Source: Alphaproteobacteria bacterium (GTDB lineage Bacteria; Pseudomonadota; Alphaproteobacteria; Micropepsales; Micropepsaceae). From it: a DNA stretch of 64,000 nt. Under the pieces are notes generated by a model. The model did not search any database. It saw only the letters and a list, made by a program, of their open reading frames with translations, and had not been told where the DNA came from. Below are positions 55,550 to 64,000 of this stretch, piece after piece. The translations under genes and the position numbers were made by a program. The first letter of the stretch is position 1; the number at the start of each line of letters is the position of its first letter. The DNA is taken from the NCBI GenBank assembly GCA_025361185.1, contig JANYAR010000175.1, positions 30,502 through 94,501 of the forward strand, in the 5' to 3' direction.

Positions 55550-55612
55550 GCGACAGCCCAGCAGGCCGGATCGCCAAGCGATCCGGCCGTCAGCGATAGG
55601 CTGCGCGACCAC
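55550..55612. repeat. Dispersed hairpin element
   Basis: A perfect 11-base stem, GGCCGGATCGC / GCGATCCGGCC, with a three-base CAA loop lies at 55564-55588. It is embedded in a weaker outer stem (CAGCC/GGCTG). There is no T run directly after it, so it looks like a palindromic repeat rather than a standard terminator. Confidence 0.6.
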
Positions 55613-55692
55613 CAAAACCCAGGTTGGGGAAATATAACTTCCCAAGCCGCCCCCGCGCGGGTCTAGTGGCCCTGCTGCGAAGGGAGCATGCC

Positions 55693-56721
55693 ATGCGCAA
55701 AGCCATTCCTGCCGCCCTGCTTTTCCTGTTGATGTCCCATCCCGCGCTCGCCGCGGACCCCTATCGCATCCTGCGCAGCGTCAGGATCGGCGGCGAAGGC
55801 GGCTTCGACTATGTCAATGCCGACAGCGCCGGGCGACGTCTTTACATGGCGCGCAGCGGCAAAACCAATCCGCGCCTGCTGGCCTTCGACCTCGACAGCC
55901 TCAAGCCGGCCGGCGAGATCAACGGCATCAGCGCCCATGGCGCGGTGGTCGATCCCAAATCGCATCACGGCTTTGCCAGCAGCAAGCCGATCACCATGTT
56001 CGACACAAGAACCACGGCCGTGATCAAGCCGATTGAAGTGGACGGCAATCCCGACGGCCTGACCTTTGATCCGTCCAACGGGCGCGTCTATGTGCTGAGC
56101 CACAGCGCGCCGGGCATCACCGCGATCAACGCCGCCGACGGTGCGGTCACCGGCACGGTCGATTTGGGTGCGGCGCCCGAGCAGACCGTGGGCGACGGCA
56201 AGGGCCATCTCTATGTCGATCTGGAAGACAAGGATGCCGTGGGCGTAGTGGATGCAAAGACCCTAACCGTCACGGCGCGTTACCCGCTGGGCGATAAGCA
56301 CACGCCCGCCGGCCTGGCGATGGATACCAAAAGCCGGGTGCTGTTCGTGGCCTGCCGCAATCCCGCTTCGCTGGTGATGATGAATGCCGACACCGGCGCC
56401 GTGCTGGAGTCCATTCCCATCGGCATGGGCAATGACGGCGTGGTCTTCAACCCCGCCACCCATGAGGTTTTCGCCTCGCAGGGCGACGGCACTCTGGCGG
56501 TGGTGAAGGAGAATAGCCCCACCAGCTTCTCGCTGGAACAGAGTTTGCCGACACAGAGCGGCGCCAAGACTTTGACGCTCGACAGCAAGACCGGGCACAT
56601 TTTCCTGATCGCCGCGGAATATGGCCCGGTGCCTGCCGACGCGCCGCCGCTGAGCAACGGCCGCATTGCCCGCGGCCCGATGCTGCCCGACAGCTTCACG
56701 ATTTTGGAAGTCGGACGCTAG
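55693..56721 (+). CDS. Exported YncE-like beta-propeller protein
   Basis: 342 residues from ATG 55693 (AAGGGAG upstream). Sec signal MRKAIPAALLFLLMSHPALAA, then YVTN-type propeller blades such as NPDGLTFDPSNGRVYVLSH and GLAMDTKSRVLFVACRN. A binding or scaffold role in the periplasm is likely; no enzyme motif is seen. It ends ten bases before the convergent clpA. Confidence 0.82.
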   Translation: MRKAIPAALLFLLMSHPALAADPYRILRSVRIGGEGGFDYVNADSAGRRLYMARSGKTNPRLLAFDLDSLKPAGEINGISAHGAVVDPKSHHGFASSKPITMFDTRTTAVIKPIEVDGNPDGLTFDPSNGRVYVLSHSAPGITAINAADGAVTGTVDLGAAPEQTVGDGKGHLYVDLEDKDAVGVVDAKTLTVTARYPLGDKHTPAGLAMDTKSRVLFVACRNPASLVMMNADTGAVLESIPIGMGNDGVVFNPATHEVFASQGDGTLAVVKENSPTSFSLEQSLPTQSGAKTLTLDSKTGHIFLIAAEYGPVPADAPPLSNGRIARGPMLPDSFTILEVGR

Positions 56722-56731
56722 AAGTCGGGCG

Positions 56732-59068
56732 CTAGACGTCTTCCTTGGCCGCGGGCTTCTTGCCTTTGCTGGGTGCCTTGGGCGCGCGGGGTTTGGCCTC
56801 GGCGGCGGGAACGAATTCGAACGCCAGTCTGTCCTTTTCGCGGTCCAGCAGCACCCGCACCGTGCCGCCGCCCTTGAGCTTGCCGAACAGAATCTCGTCG
56901 GCCAGCGGCTTCTTGATATTGTCCTGGATGACGCGGGCCAGGGGGCGCGCGCCAAAGGCGTCGTCATAGCCCTTTTCGCCCAGCCAGCGCGTGGCTTCCG
57001 GGGTCAGATCGAAGGTGACGTCGCGGTCGGCGAGCTGGGCTTCCAGTTCCAGCACGAACTTCTCCACCACCTTGTCGATGGTGGCGCGGGTGAGCGGCGC
57101 GAACGAGATGGTCGTATCCAGGCGGTTGCGGAATTCCGGCGTGAACAGCTTCTTGATCGCCTCCTCGTCCTCACCTTCGCGCTTGCCGCGGCCAAAACCG
57201 ATGGCGTCCTTGGCGGCATCGCTGGCGCCCGCATTGGTCGTCATGATCAGCACCACATTGCGGAAGTCGATCTTCTTGCCGTTGTGATCGGTCAGCTTGC
57301 CGTGATCCATCACCTGCAACAGGATGTTGAACAGATCGCCATGCGCCTTCTCGATTTCGTCGAGCAGCAGCACACAATGGGGATGCTGGTCGATGCCATC
57401 GGTCAGAAGGCCGCCCTGGTCGAAGCCGACATAGCCAGGCGGCGCGCCGATCAGGCGGCTGACGGTATGGCGCTCCATATATTCGCTCATGTCGAAACGC
57501 AGGAACTCCACGCCCAGGACCCGGGCCAACTGCTTGGCAACCTCGGTCTTGCCAACCCCGGTGGGGCCCGAGAACAGATAGGAGCCGATGGGCTTTTCGG
57601 GCTGGCGCAGGCCGGCGCGCGCCAGCTTGATGGCCGACGACAAAGCGTGGATCGCCGCGTCCTGGCCATACACCACCCGGCCCAGATCGGCCTCCAGCGT
57701 GCGCAGCGCCTCGGCATCGTCCTTGGAGACGGACTTGGCGGGAATGCGCGCGATCTTGGCGACGATCTCTTCCACGTCGCGCACATTGACGACCTTCTTG
57801 CGGCGGCTTTCCGGCAGCAGCATCTGGGATGCGCCCAGCTCATCGATCACATCGATCGCCTTGTCGGGGAGCTTTCTGTCATTGATGTACTTGGCCGACA
57901 GTTCCACCGCCGCCTTGATGGCGTCGGCGGTGTAGCGCAGCTTGTGGTAGTTCTCGAAATAGCTCTTGATGCCCATCAATATCTTGATCGAATCCTCGAC
58001 CGTCGGCTCGCTGACATCGATCTTCTGGAACCGGCGCACCAAAGCGCGATCCTTCTCGAAATACTGGCGATATTCCTTGTAGGTAGTCGAGCCGATGCAG
58101 CGCAGCGTGCCCGCCGCCAGCGCCGGCTTGAGCAGATTGGAGGCATCCATCGCGCCGCCCGATGTGGCGCCGGCGCCGATCACGGTGTGAATCTCATCGA
58201 TGAACAGAATCGCCCCTTTGAGGTTCTCCAATTCCTTGACCACGGTCTTCAGCCGTTCCTCGAAATCGCCGCGATAGCGGGTGCCCGCGATCAGCGAACC
58301 CATATCCAGCGAATAGATCACGCTGCCGCGCAGCACATCGGGCACTTCGCCGCGGATGATCTTGCGCGCCAGGCCTTCGGCAATCGCGGTCTTGCCCACG
58401 CCCGGGTCGCCCACGAACAGGGGGTTGTTCTTCTGGCGGCGGCAGAGGATCTGGATGGTGCGCTCGACTTCGGCGGTGCGGCCGATCAGCGGGTCGACCT
58501 TGCCGGACTTGGCTTTCTCATTGAGGTTGACGCAATAGGCTTCCAGCGCCTCAGTGCCCTGCTTGGTCTGCTTTTCGTTTTCCTCTTCCTCTTCGGCGCC
58601 GCGCACCTGCTTGGGCTGGCTCATGCCCGGGCGCTTGGCGATGCCGTGGCTGATATAGCTCACCGCATCCAGCCGGTTCATGTTCTGCTCTTGCAGGAAA
58701 TAGACGGCGTGGCTTTCGCGTTCGGTGAACAGGGCGACCAGCACATTGGCGCCGGTCACCTCGTCGCGCCCCGAATTCTGCACATGCAGAACGGCGCGCT
58801 GCACCACACGTTGAAAGCCGGTGGTGGGCTTGGCTTCCTCGGATTCGTCCATCACCAGGGTGGCGAGGTCTTCCTCGATATATTTCTGCACCGACTTGCG
58901 CAGGACATCCATGTCGACATTGCAGGCCTTCATCACCTGGCTGGCGTCGGGGTCGTCCATCAGGGCGAGCAAAAGATGCTCCAGCGTGGCGTATTCGTGA
59001 TGCCGGTCGCTGGCGAGCTTGATGGCGTGGTGCAGCGCCTGCTCCAAACTGCGAGAGAGTGACGGCAT
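56732..59068 (-). CDS. clpA: ATP-dependent Clp protease ATP-binding subunit ClpA
   Basis: 778-residue Hsp100 unfoldase feeding ClpP. It has an N-terminal Clp_N repeat domain (HATLEHLLLALM-like YATLEHLLLALMDDP), AAA+ module 1 with Walker A GDPGVGKTAIAEG, and module 2 with GPTGVGKTEVAKQLA and Walker B HCVLLLDEIEKAH. A Lys/Ala-rich tail ends it. It follows clpS after three bases, the standard order. Confidence 0.96.
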   Translation of the reverse strand: MPSLSRSLEQALHHAIKLASDRHHEYATLEHLLLALMDDPDASQVMKACNVDMDVLRKSVQKYIEEDLATLVMDESEEAKPTTGFQRVVQRAVLHVQNSGRDEVTGANVLVALFTERESHAVYFLQEQNMNRLDAVSYISHGIAKRPGMSQPKQVRGAEEEEENEKQTKQGTEALEAYCVNLNEKAKSGKVDPLIGRTAEVERTIQILCRRQKNNPLFVGDPGVGKTAIAEGLARKIIRGEVPDVLRGSVIYSLDMGSLIAGTRYRGDFEERLKTVVKELENLKGAILFIDEIHTVIGAGATSGGAMDASNLLKPALAAGTLRCIGSTTYKEYRQYFEKDRALVRRFQKIDVSEPTVEDSIKILMGIKSYFENYHKLRYTADAIKAAVELSAKYINDRKLPDKAIDVIDELGASQMLLPESRRKKVVNVRDVEEIVAKIARIPAKSVSKDDAEALRTLEADLGRVVYGQDAAIHALSSAIKLARAGLRQPEKPIGSYLFSGPTGVGKTEVAKQLARVLGVEFLRFDMSEYMERHTVSRLIGAPPGYVGFDQGGLLTDGIDQHPHCVLLLDEIEKAHGDLFNILLQVMDHGKLTDHNGKKIDFRNVVLIMTTNAGASDAAKDAIGFGRGKREGEDEEAIKKLFTPEFRNRLDTTISFAPLTRATIDKVVEKFVLELEAQLADRDVTFDLTPEATRWLGEKGYDDAFGARPLARVIQDNIKKPLADEILFGKLKGGGTVRVLLDREKDRLAFEFVPAAEAKPRAPKAPSKGKKPAAKEDV

Positions 59069-59071
59069 CGG

Positions 59072-59416
59072 CTATTCCTTCTCCATCGTACACTGTAGAG
59101 GATGTTGATGCCGCCGGGAGAATTCAATCACTTGGGCGACTTTTGTTTCGGCGACTTCGAAGGTGAAGACACCGCAAATGCCCACGCCGTGGCGATGGAC
59201 ATGCAGCATCACATCGACCGCCTGCTCGCGGGACTTGCTGAAGATTTTTTCCAGAATATGGACGACGAATTCCATCGGCGTGTAGTCGTCGTTCAAGAGC
59301 AAGACCTTGTAGAGGCTGGGCTTCTTGGTCTTGGGGCGCGTTTTGGCGACGATGCCGGTACCTGTATTGCCCGACCCGTTCTTGCCGTCATCATTGTTGT
59401 CGCCCGAATCTCTCAT
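59072..59416 (-). CDS. clpS: ClpS adaptor protein
   Basis: 114-residue N-end-rule adaptor delivering substrates to ClpA. Key motif [20 protein letters not shown] binds N-degrons, and GVCGVF-like [15 protein letters not shown] follows. The first about 35 residues are a flexible tail. The 200 bases upstream, up to the phasin gene, hold the phasin terminator and no other gene; the clpS promoter should lie at about 59420-59560. Confidence 0.95.
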   Translation of the reverse strand: MRDSGDNNDDGKNGSGNTGTGIVAKTRPKTKKPSLYKVLLLNDDYTPMEFVVHILEKIFSKSREQAVDVMLHVHRHGVGICGVFTFEVAETKVAQVIEFSRRHQHPLQCTMEKE

Positions 59417-59563
59417 CGCCGGATTCTTCGCCTCAAACCCATCCTAAACCAAGTTGGGCTGCTGACTAGTAGGATACCCCCATCTGGTTACCACATCTGG
59501 AATATCAAGCGCCCCTGCATCGGCGCAGAGGGCGGGCGGGGCGGCTCCGCGCGGCGGCCAAGC

Positions 59564-59596
59564 AAAAGGGCCCCCGCCGCGTGGCGGGAGCCCTTT
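59564..59596. terminator. Terminator between phasin and clpS
   Basis: AAAGGGCCCCCGCC and GGCGGGAGCCCTTT form a strong 13-14 base stem with a GCGT-like loop and T/A tails on both strands. On the minus strand it ends the phasin transcript. Confidence 0.8.
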
Positions 59597-59618
59597 GCAA
59601 TGCGACAAAAATTCGAAC

Positions 59619-60071
59619 TTAGACGGCGCGGACGGACTGGACGGTGTCCAGCCAGGCCTGCACGCGGCCCTTGAAGGGCGCGAACGCGTCCTTGGTGGCG
59701 GCGGTGGAAAGTTCGGTGATCTTGCTGAGTTCGGCGACATAGGATTCGAACGCCGACTTGGCGAAATCGGTCTGGAACTCGAACGCTTCATGCACAGACT
59801 TGGAACCCATCACGGCCTTGGTGGCCGAAACGGCGTCTTCGATCGACTGCTTGGAATAAGAATAGATTTCGCTGTTGATGCTCTCGATGCCCTTGCCGGC
59901 GACGGTGGCCGACTTGGTGACAGCGTCGGCGGTTTCCTTGCCATAGCCGACAAACGCGTCATAACCCTTCAGGGTCTTCTCGAGACCGGTCTTCAGGGCG
60001 GCAGCGCCATTTTCCAATGCCGATTCGGCGGTGGCGGTCGCCTTTTCACCGGTAGTCTTTGCTTTGCTCAT
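59619..60071 (-). CDS. Phasin
   Basis: 150 residues from ATG 60071, with GGAAGGA six bases upstream; the track start at 60155 is in the regulatory region. An all-helical phasin_2 type protein (LKTGLEKTLKGYDAFVGYGKETADAV, FEFQTDFAKSAFESYVAELSKITELS). Phasins coat polyhydroxyalkanoate granules. No PHA synthase is in the window. Candidate PhaR sites lie immediately upstream. Confidence 0.88.
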   Translation of the reverse strand: MSKAKTTGEKATATAESALENGAAALKTGLEKTLKGYDAFVGYGKETADAVTKSATVAGKGIESINSEIYSYSKQSIEDAVSATKAVMGSKSVHEAFEFQTDFAKSAFESYVAELSKITELSTAATKDAFAPFKGRVQAWLDTVQSVRAV

Positions 60072-60120
60072 GTCATGTCCTTCCTGATGAGTGAGGGCAC
60101 GACCGGTTATCCGGCTGCCT

Positions 60121-60190
60121 GTTGCAGTGCAACATGACTTATATGGGGCAGCCATAATTTGCAGTCAAGGGTTAATTGTGCGCTGCAACA
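60121..60190 (-). promoter_or_regulatory. Candidate PhaR operator sites upstream of phasin
   Basis: GTTGCAGTGCAAC at 60121-60133 is an inverted repeat of TTGC/GCAA with a three-base centre. TTGTGCGCTGCAA at 60177-60189 is a looser TGC-rich second site. Alphaproteobacterial PhaR represses phasin genes at similar TGC-N3-GCA sequences. The pair brackets the region where the phasin promoter should be. Confidence 0.5.
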
Positions 60191-60229
60191 TATTTTTATG
60201 GGATAGTCCCTAGGTGACGGAAGTTTCTA

Positions 60230-60243
60230 TTAATCGTTATTAA
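60230..60243. promoter_or_regulatory. CtrA-like site
   Basis: TTAATCGTTATTAA has two TTAA halves separated by six bases; the CtrA consensus spacing is seven. It lies about 90 bases before the carboxypeptidase start. Weak evidence because of the spacing. Confidence 0.3.
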
Positions 60244-60332
60244 ACGCCCGTAAAGTATGGTGGATTCCGGTTTCCTGCTTGCGAATGGCGTCACAATTTG
60301 GTCTTTTGCCGGTTAGAGAGGGGCAGGGTTTG

Positions 60333-61976
60333 GTGATTTCGTTGCATTTACCGTATCGGCTTCCTGGCCTGACTGGTGTCCTGACCGGGATCGCCGCCTT
60401 GATCCTGCTCGTCCTGAGCATGGCTGTTCCTGCCCATGCAGCCCGCCATCACCGTCACGCCGCCGCCACAGCGGCGCTTGCAGGCGGAAGGGCGCTGGTG
60501 CGAATGCCCGCCAATCCCACCGACCCTGACAAGGACGCCGCCCTGATCGTGGACGGCGCCACCGGAAAGGTGCTTTACGCCCGCAATGAAACGGCCGAGC
60601 GCCATCCCGCCTCCCTGACCAAGATGATGACCCTGTATCTGCTGTTCGACGCCCTCAAGGCGGGCAAGCTCACCATGCAGACCCAATTGCCGATCAGCTG
60701 GCACGCCTCCATCCAGAAACCCACCAAGCTGAACCTGCGCCCCGGCCAGACCATCTCGGTGGATACCGCCATCCGGGCCATCGTGATCCGCAGCGCCAAC
60801 GACGTCGCGGTGGTGATCGCCGAAGCCCTGGGCGGCACCGAATCCCACTTCGCCGAAATGATGACGGTAAGGGCGCGCCAGATCGGAATGCGCGAAAGTA
60901 ATTTCCACAATGCGTCCGGCCTGCCCGACCCGCTGCAGATATCCACCGCCAGCGACCTGGCGGTTCTGGGGCGGCATTTGGCCTATGACTATCCGCAATA
61001 TTTTCCGTATTTCGGCCTCGCGGGCTTTGACTACAAAGGGGCCTGGTATCCCACCCACGACAATCTGATCGGCCGCTATGACGGCGCCGACGGCATCAAG
61101 ACCGGCTATACCGGCGCTAGCGGATTCAATCTGGTGAGTTCGGTGACGCGCGGCGGTACGCACATCATCGCGGTGGTGATGGGCGGACGCACCGCCATTC
61201 GCCGCGACCTGGAAATGGTGCGCCTGCTGGACCAGACCTTCATGCAGATCGCGGCCAATCCGACCATGGTGGCGCGCGCCAGCGTACCTTGGCAGCAGAT
61301 GGCCCAGAACATGCCGGCTCCAGTTCTTGCCGGGTTCGCCATGCCGCAGGTTTCCGCCACCGCCGGGTTCAGCATGCTGCAGACCTCGCCCAGCCCGTTT
61401 GCCGCCTCATCGCCGGGCCAACATGCGGCGCAAAGCGACGACGAGGACGCCGCCGAATCCATGCGCGCGCCCGACGAAAATTTCTCGCTTATTCATGCGG
61501 AAGGCACCCACAGTGCCCAGGCAGCCGTGCCGCAGCCCGCGGTTCCTCCGGCGGTTGCCCGGGCGGAAACTGCGGTTCCGCCAGCGGGCCAAAATCCGCG
61601 CTCTCAAGGCGCCCAGGAGCCGGTGGTCAAGACTGCCAGCAATGCTCCTAGACCTCAGATGCGTCCCTCGTTGCGGGACGATGCCGGCGAAGGCGATCTG
61701 GATGGCCCCGCCGTCTCGCAGGGCCGCAACTGGACCATTCAGATCGGCGCGTATGCCGACAAGGCGCTGGCTCTGGCGCAGCTCAAGACCTATGCCGGCA
61801 AGGCGCAGGACGTCTTGGCGCGGGCCTCCCAGATCATCGCGCCCATGCAATCGGCCCGTGGACACATGATCTATCGCGCCCGGTTCGGACTGTTCGCGGA
61901 ACAGGAAGCCCGCGATGTCTGCAGCCGCCTGACCCAGCGGGGCCAGAGTTGCTTCGCGGCCGTGCAAACACGGTAA
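60333..61976 (+). CDS. D-alanyl-D-alanine carboxypeptidase with C-terminal SPOR domain
   Basis: About 547 residues. Penicillin-binding carboxypeptidase trimming peptidoglycan stem peptides: SLTK (active Ser) near residue 90, SAN, and KTG in GIKTGYTGASG. A long Pro/Ala linker follows, then a SPOR domain (WTIQIGAYADKALALAQL) that targets septal glycan. Starts are uncertain: the track uses TTG 60279, but GTG 60333 has AGGGGCAGGG upstream and leaves a clean signal peptide (ALILLVLSMAVPAHA). Its stop overlaps panC by one base. Confidence 0.9.
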   Translation: MISLHLPYRLPGLTGVLTGIAALILLVLSMAVPAHAARHHRHAAATAALAGGRALVRMPANPTDPDKDAALIVDGATGKVLYARNETAERHPASLTKMMTLYLLFDALKAGKLTMQTQLPISWHASIQKPTKLNLRPGQTISVDTAIRAIVIRSANDVAVVIAEALGGTESHFAEMMTVRARQIGMRESNFHNASGLPDPLQISTASDLAVLGRHLAYDYPQYFPYFGLAGFDYKGAWYPTHDNLIGRYDGADGIKTGYTGASGFNLVSSVTRGGTHIIAVVMGGRTAIRRDLEMVRLLDQTFMQIAANPTMVARASVPWQQMAQNMPAPVLAGFAMPQVSATAGFSMLQTSPSPFAASSPGQHAAQSDDEDAAESMRAPDENFSLIHAEGTHSAQAAVPQPAVPPAVARAETAVPPAGQNPRSQGAQEPVVKTASNAPRPQMRPSLRDDAGEGDLDGPAVSQGRNWTIQIGAYADKALALAQLKTYAGKAQDVLARASQIIAPMQSARGHMIYRARFGLFAEQEARDVCSRLTQRGQSCFAAVQTR

Positions 61977-62818
61977 TGATCCAACATATCGCCACGGTGG
62001 CAGGCTTGCGCGCGGCGCTGGCTGCGTCCGGACACGACCGTGATGGGCGCGTCGCCCTGGTGCCCACCATGGGGGCATTGCATGAGGGCCATATCTCGCT
62101 GGTGAACGAAGCCAGGAAGCACAGCGGCCTGGTGGTGGTCAGCATCTTCGTCAATCCCACCCAGTTCGCCGTTGGAGAAGATTTCGACGCCTATCCGCGC
62201 AGCCTGGATGCGGACATGAAAAAGCTGGCGGGGGGCGCGGATATCGTGTTCGCGCCCAGTGCGCGGGAAATGTACCCGGGCGGCCATGCCACAACCATTT
62301 CCGTCGGCGGCCCTGCTGCGGGCCTGGAGACGGACTTCCGGCCGCACTTCTTTGCCGGCGTTGCCACCGTAGTGGCCAAGCTTTTGATTGCGGCCGGGCC
62401 CGATGTCGCGGTATTCGGCGAGAAGGACTATCAGCAATTGCTGGTGGTGAAACGGCTGGTCCGCGACTTGGCCTTGCCGGTGACGATCATCGGGGCGCCG
62501 ATTTTGCGCGAAGCCGACGGCCTGGCCCTGTCGTCGCGCAATGCCTATCTCAGCACCGGCGAGCGCAGAATCGCGGGCCGGCTCAACGTCATCCTCAAGG
62601 ACGCCGTCGCCCAAGCGCGCGCATCAGGGGATTTGCGCGCGGTGGAAGCCGCCGCCACCGAGGCCCTATGGCAAGCCGGCTTCAGCCATGTCGACTATGT
62701 GGCGATCCGCGATGCGCAAACCCTGGAGCATATTGCGGCCCTGGACCGCCCGGCCCGCATCCTGGCCGCCGTCAAGATCGGCAAAACCCGGCTGATAGAC
62801 AACATGGCGGTCGCCTGA
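61976..62818 (+). CDS. panC: Pantothenate synthetase
   Basis: 280 residues. Condenses pantoate and beta-alanine with ATP in vitamin B5 and CoA synthesis. Class I-type motifs: VPTMGALHEGHISLV (HxGH), FVNPTQF, GEKDYQQL and ALSSRNAYL. ATG 61976 overlaps the carboxypeptidase stop (TAATG), so the track start at 61949 is rejected. No panB is nearby. Confidence 0.96.
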   Translation: MIQHIATVAGLRAALAASGHDRDGRVALVPTMGALHEGHISLVNEARKHSGLVVVSIFVNPTQFAVGEDFDAYPRSLDADMKKLAGGADIVFAPSAREMYPGGHATTISVGGPAAGLETDFRPHFFAGVATVVAKLLIAAGPDVAVFGEKDYQQLLVVKRLVRDLALPVTIIGAPILREADGLALSSRNAYLSTGERRIAGRLNVILKDAVAQARASGDLRAVEAAATEALWQAGFSHVDYVAIRDAQTLEHIAALDRPARILAAVKIGKTRLIDNMAVA

Positions 62819-62828
62819 CGGTGTGAGC

Positions 62829-63260
62829 CTACAACAGGCCCAACGCGGCGAGTTCGCGTTGCATGGCTTCCGGCAGCCCCTTGGCGCCCTTGGTCCTGGC
62901 CAGGTCGGCCGGCGCATCCTCAGGCGACAGATAACGCCAGCCCTGGAAGGCGCGGCGCGGCCGCGCCACCACCGGCACCAGTTGCTTGTCATAGACCAGG
63001 CCGCAATGGGGAATGCCGTTCTTTTTCACCGCGCGCAAGGCCAGAAGTTTTTGGCGGGCGGCAATCTGGCCCTTGATCACCCAATAGAGCGAACCGCCGT
63101 CCAGGACCTCGTCGGCGCGTTTGGGGGTCATGCGCGTGACATGGATCAGCTCAGGCTTCTGTCCCTTGGCACGCTTCTGCTTCAACCGCTTCTTTTGCCA
63201 ATCCGCCAGGTCGGACAGGCTGTCGCAGCCAACGCAAAGCTTGATGATGTGAAGCGCCAT
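62829..63260 (-). CDS. DUF1489 family protein
   Basis: 143 residues from ATG 63260 (MALHIIKLCVGCDSL is the usual family start; the track adds four residues). Other typical stretches: THVTRMTPKRADEVLDGGSLYWVIKG-like HVTRMTPKR, GLVYDKQLVPV and RRAFQGWRYL. Function unknown; the family is almost confined to alphaproteobacteria. It is convergent with panC. Confidence 0.85.
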   Translation of the reverse strand: MALHIIKLCVGCDSLSDLADWQKKRLKQKRAKGQKPELIHVTRMTPKRADEVLDGGSLYWVIKGQIAARQKLLALRAVKKNGIPHCGLVYDKQLVPVVARPRRAFQGWRYLSPEDAPADLARTKGAKGLPEAMQRELAALGLL

Positions 63261-63502
63261 AGCCGATGCCAATAACCGCCGCCGGAAAAAAACACAATCC
63301 GATTGCAGCGGCGGCGGTAATTCTGCGACCGCAGATGGCTGTGTATAATTAAGACCTCGGCAACAATCCTTTCTTTTTTTAACCTGAAATGGGCCTCAGT
63401 GGCGCAATACGCCCATATTTCCACAACATTGTTGAACGCCGCACAGAGATCCGTCCAGCACTGTTTCATTCTATGTCAACCAGCTGGTGGGAAGCTCAGG
63501 CC

Positions 63503-63952
63503 ATGCGCCAGCTTCTCTATGTCAGCAATACCGAAGACGATCTCGGCGTGGGCGCGCTGGACAATGTTCTGACATCGGCCCGCCGCAACAATGCCCTGCT
63601 GGGCATCACCGGCCTGCTGCTCTTCATCGATGGCGGATTTCTGCAAGTTCTGGAGGGCGAAGAACGGCCGGTGCGCGAACTCTATACTCGTGTCTCCGGC
63701 GACAGCCGTCATCGCAATTTGCGCCTGATGCTGGACCGCGAAATTCCTTGTCGCGCCTTTCCGGAGTGGAGCATGGGTTTCGAGCGGCCCCGCATGGACG
63801 ATCCGGAAACCGCGGGCATGTTCGGGGTAGCGCGTGAAGCGATCCATGGCCGGCTGTCGCCCGGCACGGGCCGCATTGTGGCGATGATGCTGCAGACGTT
63901 CTACGCCGTGCAGCACAGCGATCTTCCGCTGAATCTTTATTATGCTGGCTAG
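63503..63952 (+). CDS. BLUF-domain blue-light photoreceptor
   Basis: 149 residues from ATG 63503 (GGAAG and AGG upstream); ATG 63473 is the alternative. A stand-alone FAD-binding BLUF domain. The key Tyr (LLYVS), Asn (RRNNALLGITG), Gln (GGFLQVLEG) and Trp/Met (PEWSMGF) of the photoactive site are all present, so light sensing should be intact. A short C-terminal helix pair follows, with no output domain, so it must signal through a partner. TATAAT at 63344 is a likely -10. Confidence 0.9.
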   Translation: MRQLLYVSNTEDDLGVGALDNVLTSARRNNALLGITGLLLFIDGGFLQVLEGEERPVRELYTRVSGDSRHRNLRLMLDREIPCRAFPEWSMGFERPRMDDPETAGMFGVAREAIHGRLSPGTGRIVAMMLQTFYAVQHSDLPLNLYYAG

Positions 63953-63972
63953 GTAAAGCAGGACGGCTTTAC

Positions 63973-64000
63973 GGCCCTTCGCTTTCGCTCAGGGCGTTCG
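63973..64000. repeat. Short dispersed GC-rich repeat, copy 2
   Basis: The reverse complement begins CGAACGCCCTGAGCGAAAGC and continues GAAGGGCC, matching the copy at 32010-32036 with a few changes. It is cut by the window edge. Confidence 0.5.

Noticed and set aside
56666-59062. 798-residue ORF antisense to clpA
   Set aside because: Shadow of clpA; no ribosome site and biased composition.

Overview
The window is a contiguous piece of a GC-rich alphaproteobacterial chromosome. The evidence is gene content: ccrM with the mutY-DUF721-DsbA-smc block, divK-pleD, a split F0 operon with b and b' subunits, dgt/SPOR/nagZ/scpA/scpB, the mostly alphaproteobacterial families DUF1489 and DUF3572, a phasin, and a DinB with an N-terminal zinc-binding segment. 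The genus cannot be fixed from the sequence alone; a free-living, PHB-storing, Caulobacter/Rhizomicrobium-like organism fits. No phage, IS element, CRISPR array, rRNA or tRNA was seen.

Layout. 0-5 kb: isoprenoid genes (ispB end, ispE), a TPR lipoprotein and ETF-ubiquinone oxidoreductase. 4.9-9.1 kb: uracil-DNA glycosylase, a lytic transglycosylase, and a short reverse cluster (glycosyltransferase, DUF1428, GNAT). 9.2-15.6 kb: the most accessory-like stretch, with an NHL propeller protein, an orphan membrane protein, two tandem sRNA/terminator-like elements, a radical SAM protein, rnhB, and small orphan proteins including a 52-residue membrane protein missed by the ORF track. 15.6-23.4 kb: ccrM behind a dense GANTC cluster, mutY, DUF721/DciA-like, two DsbA-like proteins and smc. 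23.5-26.0 kb: F0 ATP synthase operon. 26-33.4 kb: cupin, aspS, exported phosphatase-like protein, rnd, small secreted and membrane proteins. 33.5-38.6 kb: scpB, scpA, nagZ, SPOR protein, dgt and divergent erpA.

38.7-45.2 kb is the most unusual neighbourhood. It holds two tandem ATP/ADP-translocase-like carriers between exported NAD(P)-type oxidoreductase homologues (two with twin-arginine signals, one with a Sec signal) and an exported metallo-hydrolase. 45.3-50.6 kb: xthA, FrnE-like DsbA, the cell-cycle regulators pleD and divK, and a NagX-like acyltransferase. 50.7-55.5 kb: DUF3572, ROK kinase, a leftover ROK tail, dinB, and a tightly coupled RidA/acyltransferase/HIT/ABM operon. 55.7-64 kb: YncE-like propeller, clpS-clpA, phasin with candidate PhaR sites, D-Ala-D-Ala carboxypeptidase, panC, DUF1489 and a BLUF photoreceptor.

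Themes: chromosome organisation (SMC, ScpA and ScpB all present), cell-cycle control (CcrM, DivK, PleD), DNA repair (UDG, MutY, ExoIII, DinB, RNase HII), cell-wall turnover, and many small dispersed repeats, one of which is translated inside mutY. Starts were moved from the ORF track wherever a ribosome binding site or family homology indicated a different codon. Family assignments come from recognising motifs; no database search was run.
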